Assembly: GCA_032622095.1 (NCBI GenBank) | Contig: CP136063.1 | Coordinates: 206,197,934-206,261,933 of the forward strand | Reading direction: 5' to 3' | Length of the DNA stretch: 64,000 nt | Source: Siphonodentalium dalli | Lineage: Eukaryota > Mollusca > Scaphopoda > Gadilida > Siphonodentaliidae | Shown here: in pieces, positions 10,601 through 22,204 of the stretch | How the letters are laid out: every line of letters begins with the position of its first letter | Position numbering within the stretch: the stretch's first letter is position 1 | Program-made: the position numbers and the translations under genes | Notes under the pieces: generated by a model | Databases searched by the model: none | What the model was told of the DNA's origin: nothing | Seen by the model: the letters and a program-made list of their open reading frames with translations, nothing else

Positions 10601-12208
10601 CGAACCCATTCTATGAAACCCATACTATAATATATTAGACATGGTGTAAACATTTAGTACATGAATAGACCAATTCATTACCTGTCTCCGACAACTCCAC
10701 GACGGGACGCGACTCGAGTAATGCAAGCATAATATTGCTTGCTTTGTCGCACCATTTTATATTATGTCCACCGATGATAAGGTCACTTGTGGAGACGGCA
10801 TATATAAGCCATATAGGCTTACAGCCGAATCCACTCCCATACACAAGGAACATGGTAACATGAATTATCAATATATTATATTGTAACAATTATTATTGGG
10901 AATAAATATTATTAAACCAAACATAGATGGCAGCCTTTCATGATATCAAACATGCAAATATCAGAGGTCCGTTAAATTTTATAAGTAAACAAAACTTTTT
11001 TCCAGAGAATTCTGATTTGTCGCGCTATCAGATAAGTAAGGGTTAGAGCACAAGAATTGTTCTTTACCCGAATCAATCGAGTCGAAGACGAGATTTATTC
11101 TGGTAAAGAACTATTCGCGTGCTCTGACCGACTTAGAGCACAATTGATCCCACATAATGCAATCAACTGGAAATTTGCCGTTGAGCGTGTTTTTACCACG
11201 ACGCACAATCCGTGCGCTGGCCGCGATTGGACACAATAGCAGGTTAGCCACGCTCAACAACGTGATTAACATGAACTGATCACCGTTGAAGGTGAATAGA
11301 TATGTCCGAAACAATACGGACTGGTCCCACTTTGAATCCCCCGTGCGATTTTAATTTGTCTGTTATATATGAGTTGCGTGTGCATAACAATGGGATAATC
11401 ATTGAACTATTCCTTCGCCAGCCTTGAGAATTGGTGTGCTTTACCAAAGATCAAGGAACGATTGCAACAATGGGACTGTACTCTAATGCATGTATACAAT
11501 AACTTTAACGATCATATAACTGTACCTTTTTCGATCACGGTAAATGATATATCATTTTGAAGACAGATTAATCGCTGACATGTCAGATGAATAATCACAT
11601 TCATGGGTTTACGTGAATGCCCGGGCTCCACGTGTACATTTATAGTACGCCCTTTGAATGGAAGTATGTCATAGAATAGCAACGGGCGGGACTCGGTTCA
11701 CAACAGCATCACCCCAACCGATATCCCAAGCTGGACCGATAAGGCTTGATCTAATCAAATAACAGAATTACACGAATTTCATTCCCTCTGTTTTCTTCTG
11801 ACAAGGATTGACTTTTTACACAACGTAAATTCTCTTTCTACTGATATATGGTGCTCATGCCTTTAAAATTTACAATCACTATATATACCTTTAATTAATA
11901 GTCCGCATGTACCAGGAAATCATGTTCATTAGGAGATTTTAGTTCGTTAGTATCTTGCGGGCATCATCAGATCTCGATAAATCATTACATTGTAAAGTGT
12001 TGCCTAATAACCACTTTGCAGACAGCAGCTATATGTTCGGTTTATAGAATAAGTCCGATATAATTACCACTTCCCGGATGTTGGAATAAATATAACTATG
12101 TTAATATCCGCTTAAGAAATGATTTTATCAATTCTAGCCACATCGTTATGAAACATATCACAAATACCCTTCTAACAACGAACTACATTATTGGTAAAAT
12201 CTGCAGCT
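10601..12208. other. Non-coding stretch, 3' flank of the receptor gene
   Basis: No gene or repeat terminus was recognised. It lies downstream of the minus-strand receptor, so part may be its 3' untranslated region. A possible ATTAAA signal in receptor orientation occurs near 11890, but this is weak. Confidence 0.4.
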
Positions 12209-13540
12209 TTACTTCCGGATGCATGCCATTCTTATGGAAGATCTGAATTTGCTCAGCGTGAAAACATATATGAGAGGGTTGAAAATGGAGTTAATAACAC
12301 CGAGTCCGAGAAATATTCCTCGCATGTGCCTGGACATCTCGAATGACGTCACGAATGAATCAATTAGAATCGATGACCAGCTAGGTACAAGTAGGAACGT
12401 TACTACGAGTATGATGACACCAAGACCCCTAGCAGCTTCGATTTCTGGATCTCTCCGTCTATCAAAATTCGTGGTAGAATGTTTTTTCCCATGGGAACAA
12501 CTTGTTTGTGTGACGACAGACGCCCTGCCATTGGGCGAGGAACGCTTCACGCGAACTTCAGTGTTGGATTTGCTTTCTGACGATACGGCGTCTTTTTCGC
12601 CAATTTTTCCCAGTTCGATTTCATCAGCTTTGCAAGGTCCTGTCGCGTTGACATCGCACGAATTTGCGCCGTCTTTGGATGTCGTGAAGTCTGATTGCTG
12701 GGATGTGTTCGGTGCAACACAGCATGCTTTCTTCGCGCCTTGTAGTATTGACTTCAACGGCTGCGTTCCATCACATGTCAACACTTCGAGTTGAGCATCG
12801 TAAAATAGGTCCCTTAGAGACGCCCTGCCGTTGTCCTTGTCTCGACCTCCACTACGACGGAGAGACGAATTCATAGCTTTAATCTTCTTTCGCCGTTTTT
12901 CTGCCAGAAGAAAAAGGAGACGAACGAATAGCAATATCATGGCTATGTAAAGAAGAAGGTAGTATAGCGATGCCATAGCAGATATTTCGTCTGCGCCTTT
13001 ATATGCGGTTTTAATATCGCAGTGAAAGTGTACACCAACTTCCACGGATTCACCCATCCAGAAAATAGAAGGAATTCCTATAACGACTGCAGAAAAGAGC
13101 CACAAGAATGCAATATATAGTGTGTTGCGTCCAGCAGTGAACCAGTTCTTGAATTGCATGGGTTTTTTCACGCCCACGATGCGTTCGATGCAGATGAAGA
13201 CGATATGCATGTTAGACGCGCTCCATGCGACCATAAATAGGTAATAGAATGAAAAGCACGTGGCGAAAGTCATGACGTCGGTGAAGCAGTACTGCACCGC
13301 TATACATAAGCACGTTATTCCCAGAAGGAAATCACTGACGCTCAAACTGAGGAGCGCAACGCAATGTAGGTCCGTCCGTAAGTTCTTGTCGATGATCAAG
13401 ACAATCATGACGCCAAGGTTGAGGACAACGACAACGGCTGAGACGATTGACAGCGATATCATTACAACAACCAAAGATGGCTGCTGCTCCGGATCTGGAT
13501 CCGTAATATTGTCATCATGCCCCATGATGTCTGTCAACAT
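12209..13540 (-). CDS. Class A (rhodopsin-like) G-protein-coupled receptor, orphan
   Basis: A 443-aa plasma-membrane receptor that should couple ligand binding to G proteins; the ligand is unknown. The first ATG is at 13540. Upstream codons in frame reach a TAG without another ATG. An N-glycosylation site (NIT) lies at about residue 11. Class A landmarks by residue: N41 in helix 1, D70 in LSVSDF of helix 2, C95 pairing with C174 in loop 2, E119-R120 in place of DRY, W147 in helix 4, VPSW with P386 in helix 6, and N417 with NPLIY (421-425) in helix 7, then a short helix 8. Loop 3 is long (about 150 aa), polar and basic. Helix 5 lacks the usual proline. The reading frame is uninterrupted across all seven helices, so the coding region appears intronless. 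It recalls aminergic-type orphan receptors, but no subfamily can be assigned by eye. Confidence 0.92.
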   Translation of the reverse strand: MLTDIMGHDDNITDPDPEQQPSLVVVMISLSIVSAVVVVLNLGVMIVLIIDKNLRTDLHCVALLSLSVSDFLLGITCLCIAVQYCFTDVMTFATCFSFYYLFMVAWSASNMHIVFICIERIVGVKKPMQFKNWFTAGRNTLYIAFLWLFSAVVIGIPSIFWMGESVEVGVHFHCDIKTAYKGADEISAMASLYYLLLYIAMILLFVRLLFLLAEKRRKKIKAMNSSLRRSGGRDKDNGRASLRDLFYDAQLEVLTCDGTQPLKSILQGAKKACCVAPNTSQQSDFTTSKDGANSCDVNATGPCKADEIELGKIGEKDAVSSESKSNTEVRVKRSSPNGRASVVTQTSCSHGKKHSTTNFDRRRDPEIEAARGLGVIILVVTFLLVPSWSSILIDSFVTSFEMSRHMRGIFLGLGVINSIFNPLIYVFTLSKFRSSIRMACIRK

Positions 13541-14996
13541 GGACCCTTGTCCGATGGCCCGGGTTATGATCTTCAAGTTATAAATAATCTATAGTTTCGT
13601 ATACATACGTAATTTACTGTAATATGTAACTGGAGTTCATACCCTTACGAAGAACAACCTGTCACACAGATTGCTAAGTCACGTATTTGTTCCACCATCT
13701 GCACTTTGAAATCAGTCAATGATTTGTTTCAATATGAATGTGTGTCAGTTTAGAAAGCAATTAATAATTGATTGCCTTATATTCTAGGCATGACCAAGAA
13801 CGGTGATTGCCAAATTAACGTGTCCACTTTTTGTTCTTCAAGTGCATGGGTGTTGAATTACATGTCACACATGTTAGTATGAAATTACACATGGGTGTGT
13901 AGAAACATCAACGAATTAATAAATCCATTCAAAAACTTCAGATTTGTACAAGGCCGAGAAAAAAGTATACTCTTCGTGACACATAAAGAGTGTACTCACA
14001 CACCAACACTGTTCCAGGATGTCTTAAATCACAGCCGAACCACATAAGTTTCCTAACTTAGAAATACTTCACAACGCGTTCACAGCCGTTTATGAATATA
14101 TCCAGAAAGCCCCCGTAATTATTGGCAGTCCGTAATCCTCGATGTATCTTCTCGGTATGGCTAACCTTCAGTTATCGGATTAATACTGCCACGATATCGC
14201 CCGCCTGCAGACTTCCACTCATCAGATATTCAGTCGGCGAGTCCCGATTCGTCGAGTTACCTATTCTCTGACAAGCGTCGGGCGGTTATCTACCGTGGAC
14301 GGTATCTGCAATGTCAGTGATAAGATCTGGCGAGCAAATCAATGGTGCTGCTGATCCCTTTGGTAACATCTTGGCCAGCTCGAATATGCACCTGAAGCCT
14401 GAAGGCTGAGCTTGCTTGGTAGAAGGCTGTCGCTGTGTCGAGACATGCCACCAGTCCTCGCGATGCAGGGAGGACTCTCTCCAGTTCTCACTCTCTGCAG
14501 GTCGGCGCTGGGGAATCGCTGTCAGAACGGACGCCGACGTTAAAGATGCATAATCTGAATTAACGCTCCCAAATGACTATTTCTTTGGCTTCGGGGGTGA
14601 AAAATATTTGATCGAGTCGAGGAACCCACCCACCAAAGCTCAGAGTGATCAGATAACGATTTTTGAAATTTGTTATTTCTCGAAATTTGTAATTATTTGG
14701 CCCAGAAAAGAGTCGTCAAACCGGTGACCTCGGACAAAAATTGCGGATGAAGATGGATAACTTTAAAATCAAGTGGTAATACGGCAAAATTTCGTGATAG
14801 GCAAGTGATAATACGGCCATATTTCGTTGAACAACATGTTGATAAATAACACGTTTTGGGAAATTGTATACCATAGTTGACAGCGGATAGCATTATTTTG
14901 TTGTAATTAATCGATTCTCATAAAAGCTTATTTTAAGAAATGTTGTTGTTGTTGTAACTTGATGATATGGGGACCGTCTGATCGGATTTAGTACCT
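13541..14996. other. Non-coding stretch, 5' flank of the receptor gene
   Basis: This should contain the receptor 5' untranslated region and promoter, but no TATA or initiator could be placed with confidence. A 45-bp segment near 14502-14550 resembles 5632-5676 (GGTCGGYGCTKGKGAATYGCTG), so an unnamed repeat family lies here. Confidence 0.4.
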
Positions 14997-15100
14997 TTAA
15001 CCATTCCACGACTGGAGCTTCCTGGACGTTTCCCAATCGGAAACTCGCATATATAAGAGACTTAATGCACTAATACAGGATATATAATGCTGCATCAAAT
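14997..15100. mobile_element. Family B MITE fragment
   Basis: TTAA at 14997-15000 is followed by CCATTCCACGACTGGAGC, matching the left end of the 5673 element. Half of the hairpin follows (CTCGCATATATAAGAGA at about 15044). The rest is degraded. Confidence 0.6.
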
Positions 15101-15269
15101 ATGTGTAATACACGGAAAATATGTGCGCACGGAAAAGCCCCATACCACGCGTAAGAGATCTGTATAATCGAAACAATTGCACGGCACCTACATGTAAGCG
15201 GAAATAAGGCCCGGCCTTTTACATCCATCCCGGCTCTCAAGCCTGAATAATATCACACACAAATAATGT

Positions 15270-16530
15270 GAATCATCATCATCATCATTTAATTAGGAAC
15301 GAGTCTGACTGACTCTCAGTTCCCGTATTTACATGAATATTTAACTTTTTTGTTGTCACAATAATAAAACACAAATACTAAATTTAACATTCTACAATTT
15401 GTCCTTCTTCCAAACGGAAGGTATTTTTTGGATAATTTTTTTTCTGTTCTCCAGTTCAGTTCGTAGTTTGTAAAGTGTTCCAATTTCGATTCGTGTGTGG
15501 TCTTTGTTGAAATATACTTTTGATGGTCCTGGTTGTGTACATTTACCTCTATTGTATCTTACCGCATCACTGATCATTTGTTCTCGTATATGTCTTGACT
15601 TTAACAGAAGTTAACTGATCGATTTTTGTTTTCTACTGTACTACCTATTCTGTAAAATGACAGAACATTATCCTCATTACACTTTGTCATTTTCCGTACT
15701 ATTTTTGAAATGGTTTTCCAATCTTCTTTGCGCGAATCATCAGAATCACCATTTGTCGTTGGCTCCGGTACATTTGCCAAAACGACATTGTAGTCTTTGT
15801 TCTCAATGTGCCAATGTTTTTAACTCGTCGTCCGTATGTATTGGAGTTTGTAATTTCTCGGTGATCCATGTTTCCAGTATTTTCTTTAATTCTTGTATCT
15901 CTCTTTTTTGTTGTTCAAACTTATTATTTTGTTTGTCTCAAAATTCGCTGAACTGTTTCTCTGCTGTCCTTTAAATGCCTCTATTTGTGAGTATAATTGA
16001 TATTTTATCTTCACATTTACTCACTTGCTTTTCCAGTTTTGATACTGTCGTATCTACTTTATCTATTCTTCTTTCCGTGTCAGTCATATGTTTCTTCATC
16101 TTTGCGCTATATTTTGTGTCGAAATTTTCGAACCGCTGATCCACCCTGCTATTTATTTGTTTTTCTAACATTTTTTCGATGTGTTTCATCCAGTTTCCGA
16201 TCTCATGTACACTCAGTTGTTCTGCTAATTCCACTTCTTTTGTTGTTTTCTCATCTATCTCTGTGGTGATTCAGTTGTTGATTGGATTTTACTCCCAGTT
16301 TGCCTGGTTTTGTGTGTTTTTTCTCAGCAACGCTTGCATGGCCATAACAGTGAACTCGATCTGTTTGTTAAGTCTTTTACGTCTTCAGCACATAGGCCTT
16401 GGCAGCTAAAGTGGAAGTTTTCATGACAAAAGTCACAAACGATATAGTTTTTTCTATGTTTAAACTTGCCTCTGCATGAAAAACAGTTTTTCTGTTCTGG
16501 TTCCATCTTTAATTTTGTTTGTCCAGACAT
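15270..16530 (-). pseudogene. Decayed LINE ORF1: PHD finger, coiled coil, RNA-binding part
   Basis: Minus-strand pieces in order look like an ORF1 protein of a non-LTR retrotransposon. 16530-16324 starts with ATG and encodes a perfect C4HC3 PHD-type finger (C16, C19, C32, C35, H40, C43, C65, C68, with W63). 16234-15971 is a charged coiled coil. About 15800-15620 encodes an RRM-like stretch (VLANVPEP motif). 15577-15392 encodes a basic C-terminal part including VYFNKDHTRIEIG. Stops and frameshifts separate the pieces. Downstream is a short AT-rich tail ending in (GAT)n near 15272. No endonuclease or reverse transcriptase follows, so this is an ORF1-only relic or a truncated derivative. The domain order is seen; the LINE clade is not determined. 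Confidence 0.7.
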
Positions 16531-18402
16531 TTTCTCTTGTTATAATAGTTTATTTGTGCTTCCGTTTCGCTGTTGCCAGATGTCCATGATTGTCATCTCC
16601 ATTGACGAAAGAATGTCGCAAACATAATGTAATTGTTAAGATAATTTACAGCACATATCCTTTGGAATTTTAACTGATCACTTCCGACGCTTCATTTGTG
16701 TTCTTTTGCACGAATTTTATATGCGTTATTCCATTTTTTTTTTTTTTTTTTGATGTTTTTTAACGGAGCGAAAACTTTTCCGACTGCGTTGTCTATTGTG
16801 ACGTCATACGGTCATACTCCATTGAAATTATGTTTGTTCGTGGTGAATTAAGACAGTACAAAATTGTGAATGCTTTCTATATGTCTGTCAAGTGATAGGT
16901 ATACTATTTTATTTTGATAATTCTACACTTACCAAAGGTAAATGTATACCAGTCATGGTTACTATACATACGTGACACGTAGTGTAGCAACCACACACGC
17001 TGTACCCAGAATTTGCTTTTCATCGGCAACATAATGCTAAGAATAATATATGTAACAGCATGCAATGGCCCCGGTGGAGACGACATGACAAGTATTATCG
17101 TGAATTGTGCAATCTTGTCTGGATTCTGGCCCACACAGCCAACTTGACATAAATGACGCCATGAACCGTGCCATGACGTCTTCTCTGTTTTTTTTATTGA
17201 GCTATCTAACGAAATTGGTGTAAATGATACTAATATGCCTGAATCAGATGGGAATTCTTCGGAAGTTGTAAAGTTGATAATTTTATTTTCATCTCGTCGG
17301 TCCACTGCCGATTCCGCAATTTAACAATCTCCAGCCAGTTGTGCCAATTTCACAAAACAACGTACTCGCCACCGGAATGTGGCTGATTGCTATAGAAACT
17401 AGAATGCACTCAGAGAGATGCCAACGTGCGCAAAAATGTAATAAACAATAATTTAAAAAATAATTTCACTGTATTTTACTTAATTTATTTAATTTAATTT
17501 AATGTTAGAAAAATTACCATTTCTCATTTCATCACAGATAAATGCAAATTACTATATTAATCATTTAAGTAATTAAAACCAATTCCATGTTGCCGAAAGG
17601 ATGAGACTTTAATATCGATTACATTTTTTTCAGCGGCATATTTTCATTTTCATTTTCCGATAGTCAAAGTTGACCAAAGGAGCAATTATAAGAAATAATT
17701 AATACTATTTGTGTAAATATTGATAGCAGCCAATATGCAACAATAAATATCAATAATTAATCAATAATTAATCAATAACGATCATTTTTATGTAATAATA
17801 AACTCTTCAAACGGTGTTTGTGTCAACAAATGCGTTTTGTTTTGTGTTACGTCATTCGTCGTATTTGACCCGGAACTCGGCTGAAGGTTAGGCTATTCAG
17901 CCTATTGCGTCGAATTACGAAATCGCGTTTTGAATGTCTCTCTTTCCCCGCACGATAAAAAGAGGTCTTCGCACGAACAAAAAATGATAAAACTTCCCAA
18001 TTATAAGTAAAGAATACCCAAATGAAGGAGTCTATGTAGGTCCCGAATGAGTCTATAGACTCTTTGATGTAGAGTTCTGATGGAGAAAATGTAGGTCGAT
18101 CTATTTTTGTCATAACTCTGACGTATTTTGACCTGGGAGAAAAAAATCGAAATCGAGGCTCACTACGAGCATGCCAGTTTTAAATATAGAAACAGGGAAT
18201 CCCGACAAATGGCGATATCGGCGACAAACAAATAATCGAAAACAACACATAAAATAAACATAGCAAAAACGCGGCACAGTAAAAATGTCAGAACGCCACG
18301 AGGTTTTACGTCGTTTTTGGTGACGTCATGGAGTGAAACGGAGTGGGGTGACACCAACCTACGAATCTGTCTGATCGCCATACTGTTGCGCGAGCGCACG
18401 TA
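16531..18402. other. Non-coding stretch with interspersed repeats
   Basis: A T tract lies near 16733-16751. The segment near 16930 (ACCAAAGGTAAATGTATACC) matches arms of the inverted-repeat element at 20102-20675. The 133-codon minus-strand frame at 16904-17305 overlaps that repeat and has no recognised domain, so I do not call it a gene. Confidence 0.5.
17399..17515. repeat. Interspersed repeat, copy 1 (copy 2 at 18403-18525)
   Basis: CTAGAATGCACTCAGAGAG and following sequence recur at 18403-18525 with small indels, through CAACGTGCGCAAAAATGTAA to ATTTAATTTAATGTTAG. Adjacent words (GTGACGTCATGGAGTGAAA, CCATACTGTTGCGCGAGCGC) are shared between 18319-18395 and 19338-19412. A larger repeat family therefore covers 17.4-19.4 kb. 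Confidence 0.75.
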
Positions 18403-18525
18403 ACTAGAAGCACTCAGAGATACGCCAACGTGCGCAAAAATGTAATAAAAAATAATTATAAAAATAATTCACTGTATTTTACTTAATTTATTTTATTTAA
18501 TTTAATTTAATGTTAGCAAAAAAAG
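18403..18525. repeat. Interspersed repeat, copy 2 (copy 1 at 17399-17515)
   Basis: The same family and orientation as 17399-17515. It ends about 30 bp left of the palindromic element at 18555. Confidence 0.75.
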
Positions 18526-18554
18526 ACAATTACAATCTTCAATAATTGTATTTA

Positions 18555-18722
18555 GGGGATAACAGTGTGGTGTTTTGTGATTTCGGAAAGGTACATGGCG
18601 AATATACTGTGGCAAATTTAGTTAATGGGCTCCGGCTCCGTCGTCGCCCATTAACGGGTATTCGACACAGTATATTCGCCATGTACCTTTCCGAAATCAC
18701 AAAACACCACACTGTTATCCCC
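18555..18722. mobile_element. 168-bp perfect-arm palindromic element
   Basis: Two 57-bp arms are exact reverse complements, beginning GGGGATAACAGTGTGGTGTT. The loop contains a second inverted pair, GTTAATGGGC / GCCCATTAAC. A single diverged arm of the same family occurs at 19141-19210. It is a foldback MITE. No clear target duplication is visible. Confidence 0.8.
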
Positions 18723-20101
18723 ATTCTAATGCTCTTCGAACTTAAAAATGTTATTTAGACAAACAAATGGCTCGTAATTATCAACGAAATGTGCGCCCAT
18801 AGAAAACACTCAGCCAATTCACGACTTTTTATTGTAAATTTAATGCGCTAGATAAAATATAGTCCCCCAATTACCATCGCTCTTATCGTTAAAAATACTG
18901 ATAAACATGAAAAATTGCCACCTCAAATAGAAATAAATATGCACAACAATTAGTTTCTGCATGTACCTGATGTCTTTTTCAGATGTTTACCACTTACAAA
19001 TTGCGGTTTTGATTTTACCGCGATCTTGAAGTTGAATTGAAACAATGGAAATTGTTTACTCAATGCGATGTATTTCACGCCGTGTCTGTCGCGGTTTCAT
19101 GTCAAGAAATTTGGTCAAATGATATCGAGACACTGACATTGGTGGGGTATAACGTTGTGGTGTTTTGTATTTTCTGAAAGTACATGTATACAGGGCGAAT
19201 GTACTGACTGTCAATTTTCAACAAAAGCCACATCGCTGGTTTGTGTATATAGCAACGAGCTAGTAACGGAAGTCAGTGCCAAGGGCGTCAACTCTATAAT
19301 CTACTCCGTAACGTCGCCGGCATGTACTGCGTAAGGGTGACGTCATGGAGTGAAATCGGTAGGGTGACACCAACGATCTGACTGATTGCCATACTGTTGC
19401 GCGAGCGCACGTAAATATAGAAAACATAATAGGACGTCATCATTCACGTGCGTCTAAGGTATAAGCACCAACGAGCGCTTCGCCGCTTGCAGTTGCTATA
19501 AACCATTCGCTATATTTTTCTATACTCGGCTTTTCGAACTTTGAATTCACCGTCAGTTGCAAATCACAAAGCAACATGCTATCTTCATGCCAAAACGAGA
19601 CATGAGACAGTTAAGGGCACCATCTGGCGTAATACAGTTGAATTAATAACTTGCATATATATACACCTTAAGTAAATGAATGCCAACCACTATATAAGAC
19701 TACATTTAAAATATGCGTGGAATTCAACAAGTACATAACAGTATAATTGGAAAACTGTTTTGACAAATTAAAACATATTTTTCAAGAATATAATTGGTCC
19801 ACACAATTAATTGGAAAATGAACGAAAAACGGATATGCGTCTATCATCAGACGTAAGAACCAAAAGATCTGAAGAATACAATAATTGTGGCATACAATGA
19901 TAGAGATATGAAGTTTGTGATCACAATCATTGTTCATTATACCCCATTGTTTTGACTTATAGCCAAATGCATGGAATACAAGTACATGTATTAGTTAACT
20001 TTTTATAGCAGCGTTTCTAGCTGTCGAGAAATCGAAGGTCGTGATGGCGGATAGTCCCTACGGGGCTCATACTGTATTTCATCAATAGGAGCCCCTTATG
20101 A
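18723..20101. other. Non-coding stretch with repeat fragments
   Basis: It contains a solo arm of the 18555 palindrome family (19141-19210) and pieces of the 17.4-18.4 kb repeat family (19338-19412). No gene was recognised. Confidence 0.5.
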
Positions 20102-20675
20102 CCTCAATTGACCCACTGAGTGTTATCTAAACGAATAAAAATTACTCCCAAATAACACAACATATCAACAATATAAGCCTTGATATTTTCTTATAGATGT
20201 ATAAAAACCATGACTGGTATAAATATACCTTTGGTAATGCAGAATAATCCACACAAAAAATCAATGTTTATCCATTGTCTCCTAGAATCACACACATAAA
20301 TGGTATTTCCCCCCAAACAATCAAAAAAATATCATCACATGTTTTTGGAAATCCGGGGTCTTCACTGTATTCCCAGGGATTTTCTGACCTTTTGACCAAT
20401 CACATCGTCTGATACTTTCTTATAACTTTTGACCTGGGTACTTATTTAAAGTCATTTCCTGATTACATCTTTCATGTGCATGGTGGATTTGTGGTGCAGC
20501 AATTGGATGATGTTTTTATTTTAGATTATGCTGTGCTTACCAAAGTTAAATTTATACCAGTCATGGTTATTATACATCCATAAGAAAATATCAAGACTTA
20601 TTTTGTTGATATTCATTGTTATTTGGGAGTAAATTTTTTTGTTCGTTTAGATAACACTCAGTAGGTCAATGGAGG
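20102..20675. mobile_element. 574-bp inverted-repeat element
   Basis: About 165 bp at the left is repeated in inverse orientation at the right. The termini are CCTCAATTGACCCACTGAGTG and CCTCCATTGACCTACTGAGTG. Shared inner words are GATATTTTCTTATRGATGTAT and AACCATGACTGGTATAAAT. No open frame or clear target duplication. A partial arm is also at about 16930. A non-autonomous DNA transposon is the likely origin. Confidence 0.7.
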
Positions 20676-21027
20676 CCATTGGCCGCTAAAATGGCCAGTT
20701 TGGTAGACTTTATATTTTAGCCGCCTTGTGTCTAGATGGCGGACTTGTAAGATGTGTTTAGATTGAGAGAATAAAATCACCTATTAATGGTCGAAATCGA
20801 CTTGAGAGTTGTTCCAAATTATAGTTGTGTGGAATGGTATTAACATTGGTTAAGATGGCTGATGACACTAAAAGACCGCTGTCATTGTTTTTGACAAAAA
20901 TCCGTAATTTAGAAGGCTTGGTTACAAGGAAGTGCTGGGCGGACTAAAGTCAACAATTCATGAAAAGGAAGTGCACGCAATTCAAATAACGAACAGACTT
21001 AATTTCAATGGAGTATACTGTCCCGGG

Positions 21028-21150
21028 TTAACCCTTTGAGTGCCAGGTCCGATTTTTGTATCAACCCATATAACCTGTGCCAATGCATTATCTTATATAT
21101 GCGAGTCGACCATAGGTCGCCTCGCATATATAAGAGAATGCATTGGCCTA
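21028..21150 (+). mobile_element. TTAA-type MITE family C fragment with hairpin
   Basis: TTAA followed by CCCTTTGAGTGCCAGG, then the 69-nt hairpin near 21080-21148. The same left end occurs at 48158. The right terminus is not seen; T-rich sequence follows. Confidence 0.65.
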
Positions 21151-21781
21151 ACAATTTTTCATCATTTGTTATTATTTTTTACAATTTTTTACAATTTTAA
21201 TAAATTTTTTTAAATCTGCCTGTTACTCCGGGCTACAGTCACAGTTATATGAAGAAACTCATGCCACGAATTTGTTCTCGTAGCCACGACTTTATATGAT
21301 AGAGGCCATGAGTTGTTTTCTCGTTCCCAGGAGATTAAAAACACTAAATTTGGATTTCACCTCCGAAGCTCGCACCCATCTCTAAAACATACAGGAAAAA
21401 CATTGTAGGCTGCAAATGTATAACAAAATCAGATAGTAACCTTGAACTTGAGACTGCAAAATTTCTTATTTCCTGATACACTATAAACATGTGTTCAAAC
21501 TAAATTTTCAAATAATTATCGAATATACTATTCTGCCACTACAAGTATTACCACAAATATTACACATTCAGCAAATAACAGTGGTGATATGCTGAGAGAA
21601 ACAATACAAATATTACGTTTGCTTCTAAAATTATCTATAGTTTGCAGCAAATAATTTCAAGTTGCCTAGTCTCACGGTAAGCATATGGTTCTGTTCACGT
21701 CAAGTTATACATATATTTCAAGCCTGTCTCAGGGATTACGATCTTCTTCTAGTGAATATGGCCTATTTGTATTCATTACTG
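21151..21781. other. Non-coding stretch, nothing recognised
   Basis: AT-rich DNA without a recognisable gene, RNA or repeat terminus. The first part may be the T-rich core of the preceding MITE. Confidence 0.5.
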
Positions 21782-22204
21782 TTAACCCTTTACCCAACAG
21801 AACGGTCCTGTGCCAATGCATTCTCTTATATATGCGAGTCGACCATAGGTCGCCTCGCATATATAAGAGAATGCATTGGCTTAACACATATTTAAAATGA
21901 TAAAATTGTCAAAGAATGTAGTAAAATAATATAAAAAATTTAAAAAAATGTAAGAAAAAATTATTAAATAGTTTTTTTTTAGGCCAATGCATTCTCTTAT
22001 ATATGCGAGGCGACCTATGGTCGACTCGCATATATAAGAGAATGCATTGGCACAGGGCATAACTGTAACCATCACAATGTGGTCAATGAGCCGGTTCCAA
22101 TGATATCCATATTTGTATGGTTTTATTGAGACAGACCCAAGATAATTTAGGCTGTTGCAGCTTTATTTGGCCGTTTTTGGCCGGTTTGTTGGGTAAAGGG
22201 TTAA
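21782..22204 (-). mobile_element. TTAA-flanked MITE family A, minus orientation
   Basis: A 415-bp element at 21786-22200 with TTAA at both sides and two 69-nt hairpins (about 21812-21880 and 21984-22052). The CCGGCCAAA end lies at the right. The core is longer than in other copies. Confidence 0.85.

Noticed and set aside
12219-12794. 191-codon plus-strand frame
   Set aside because: It is antisense to the receptor reading frame and has no motif.
16904-17305. 133-codon minus-strand frame
   Set aside because: It overlaps a repeat shared with the 20.1-20.7 kb element and shows no domain.
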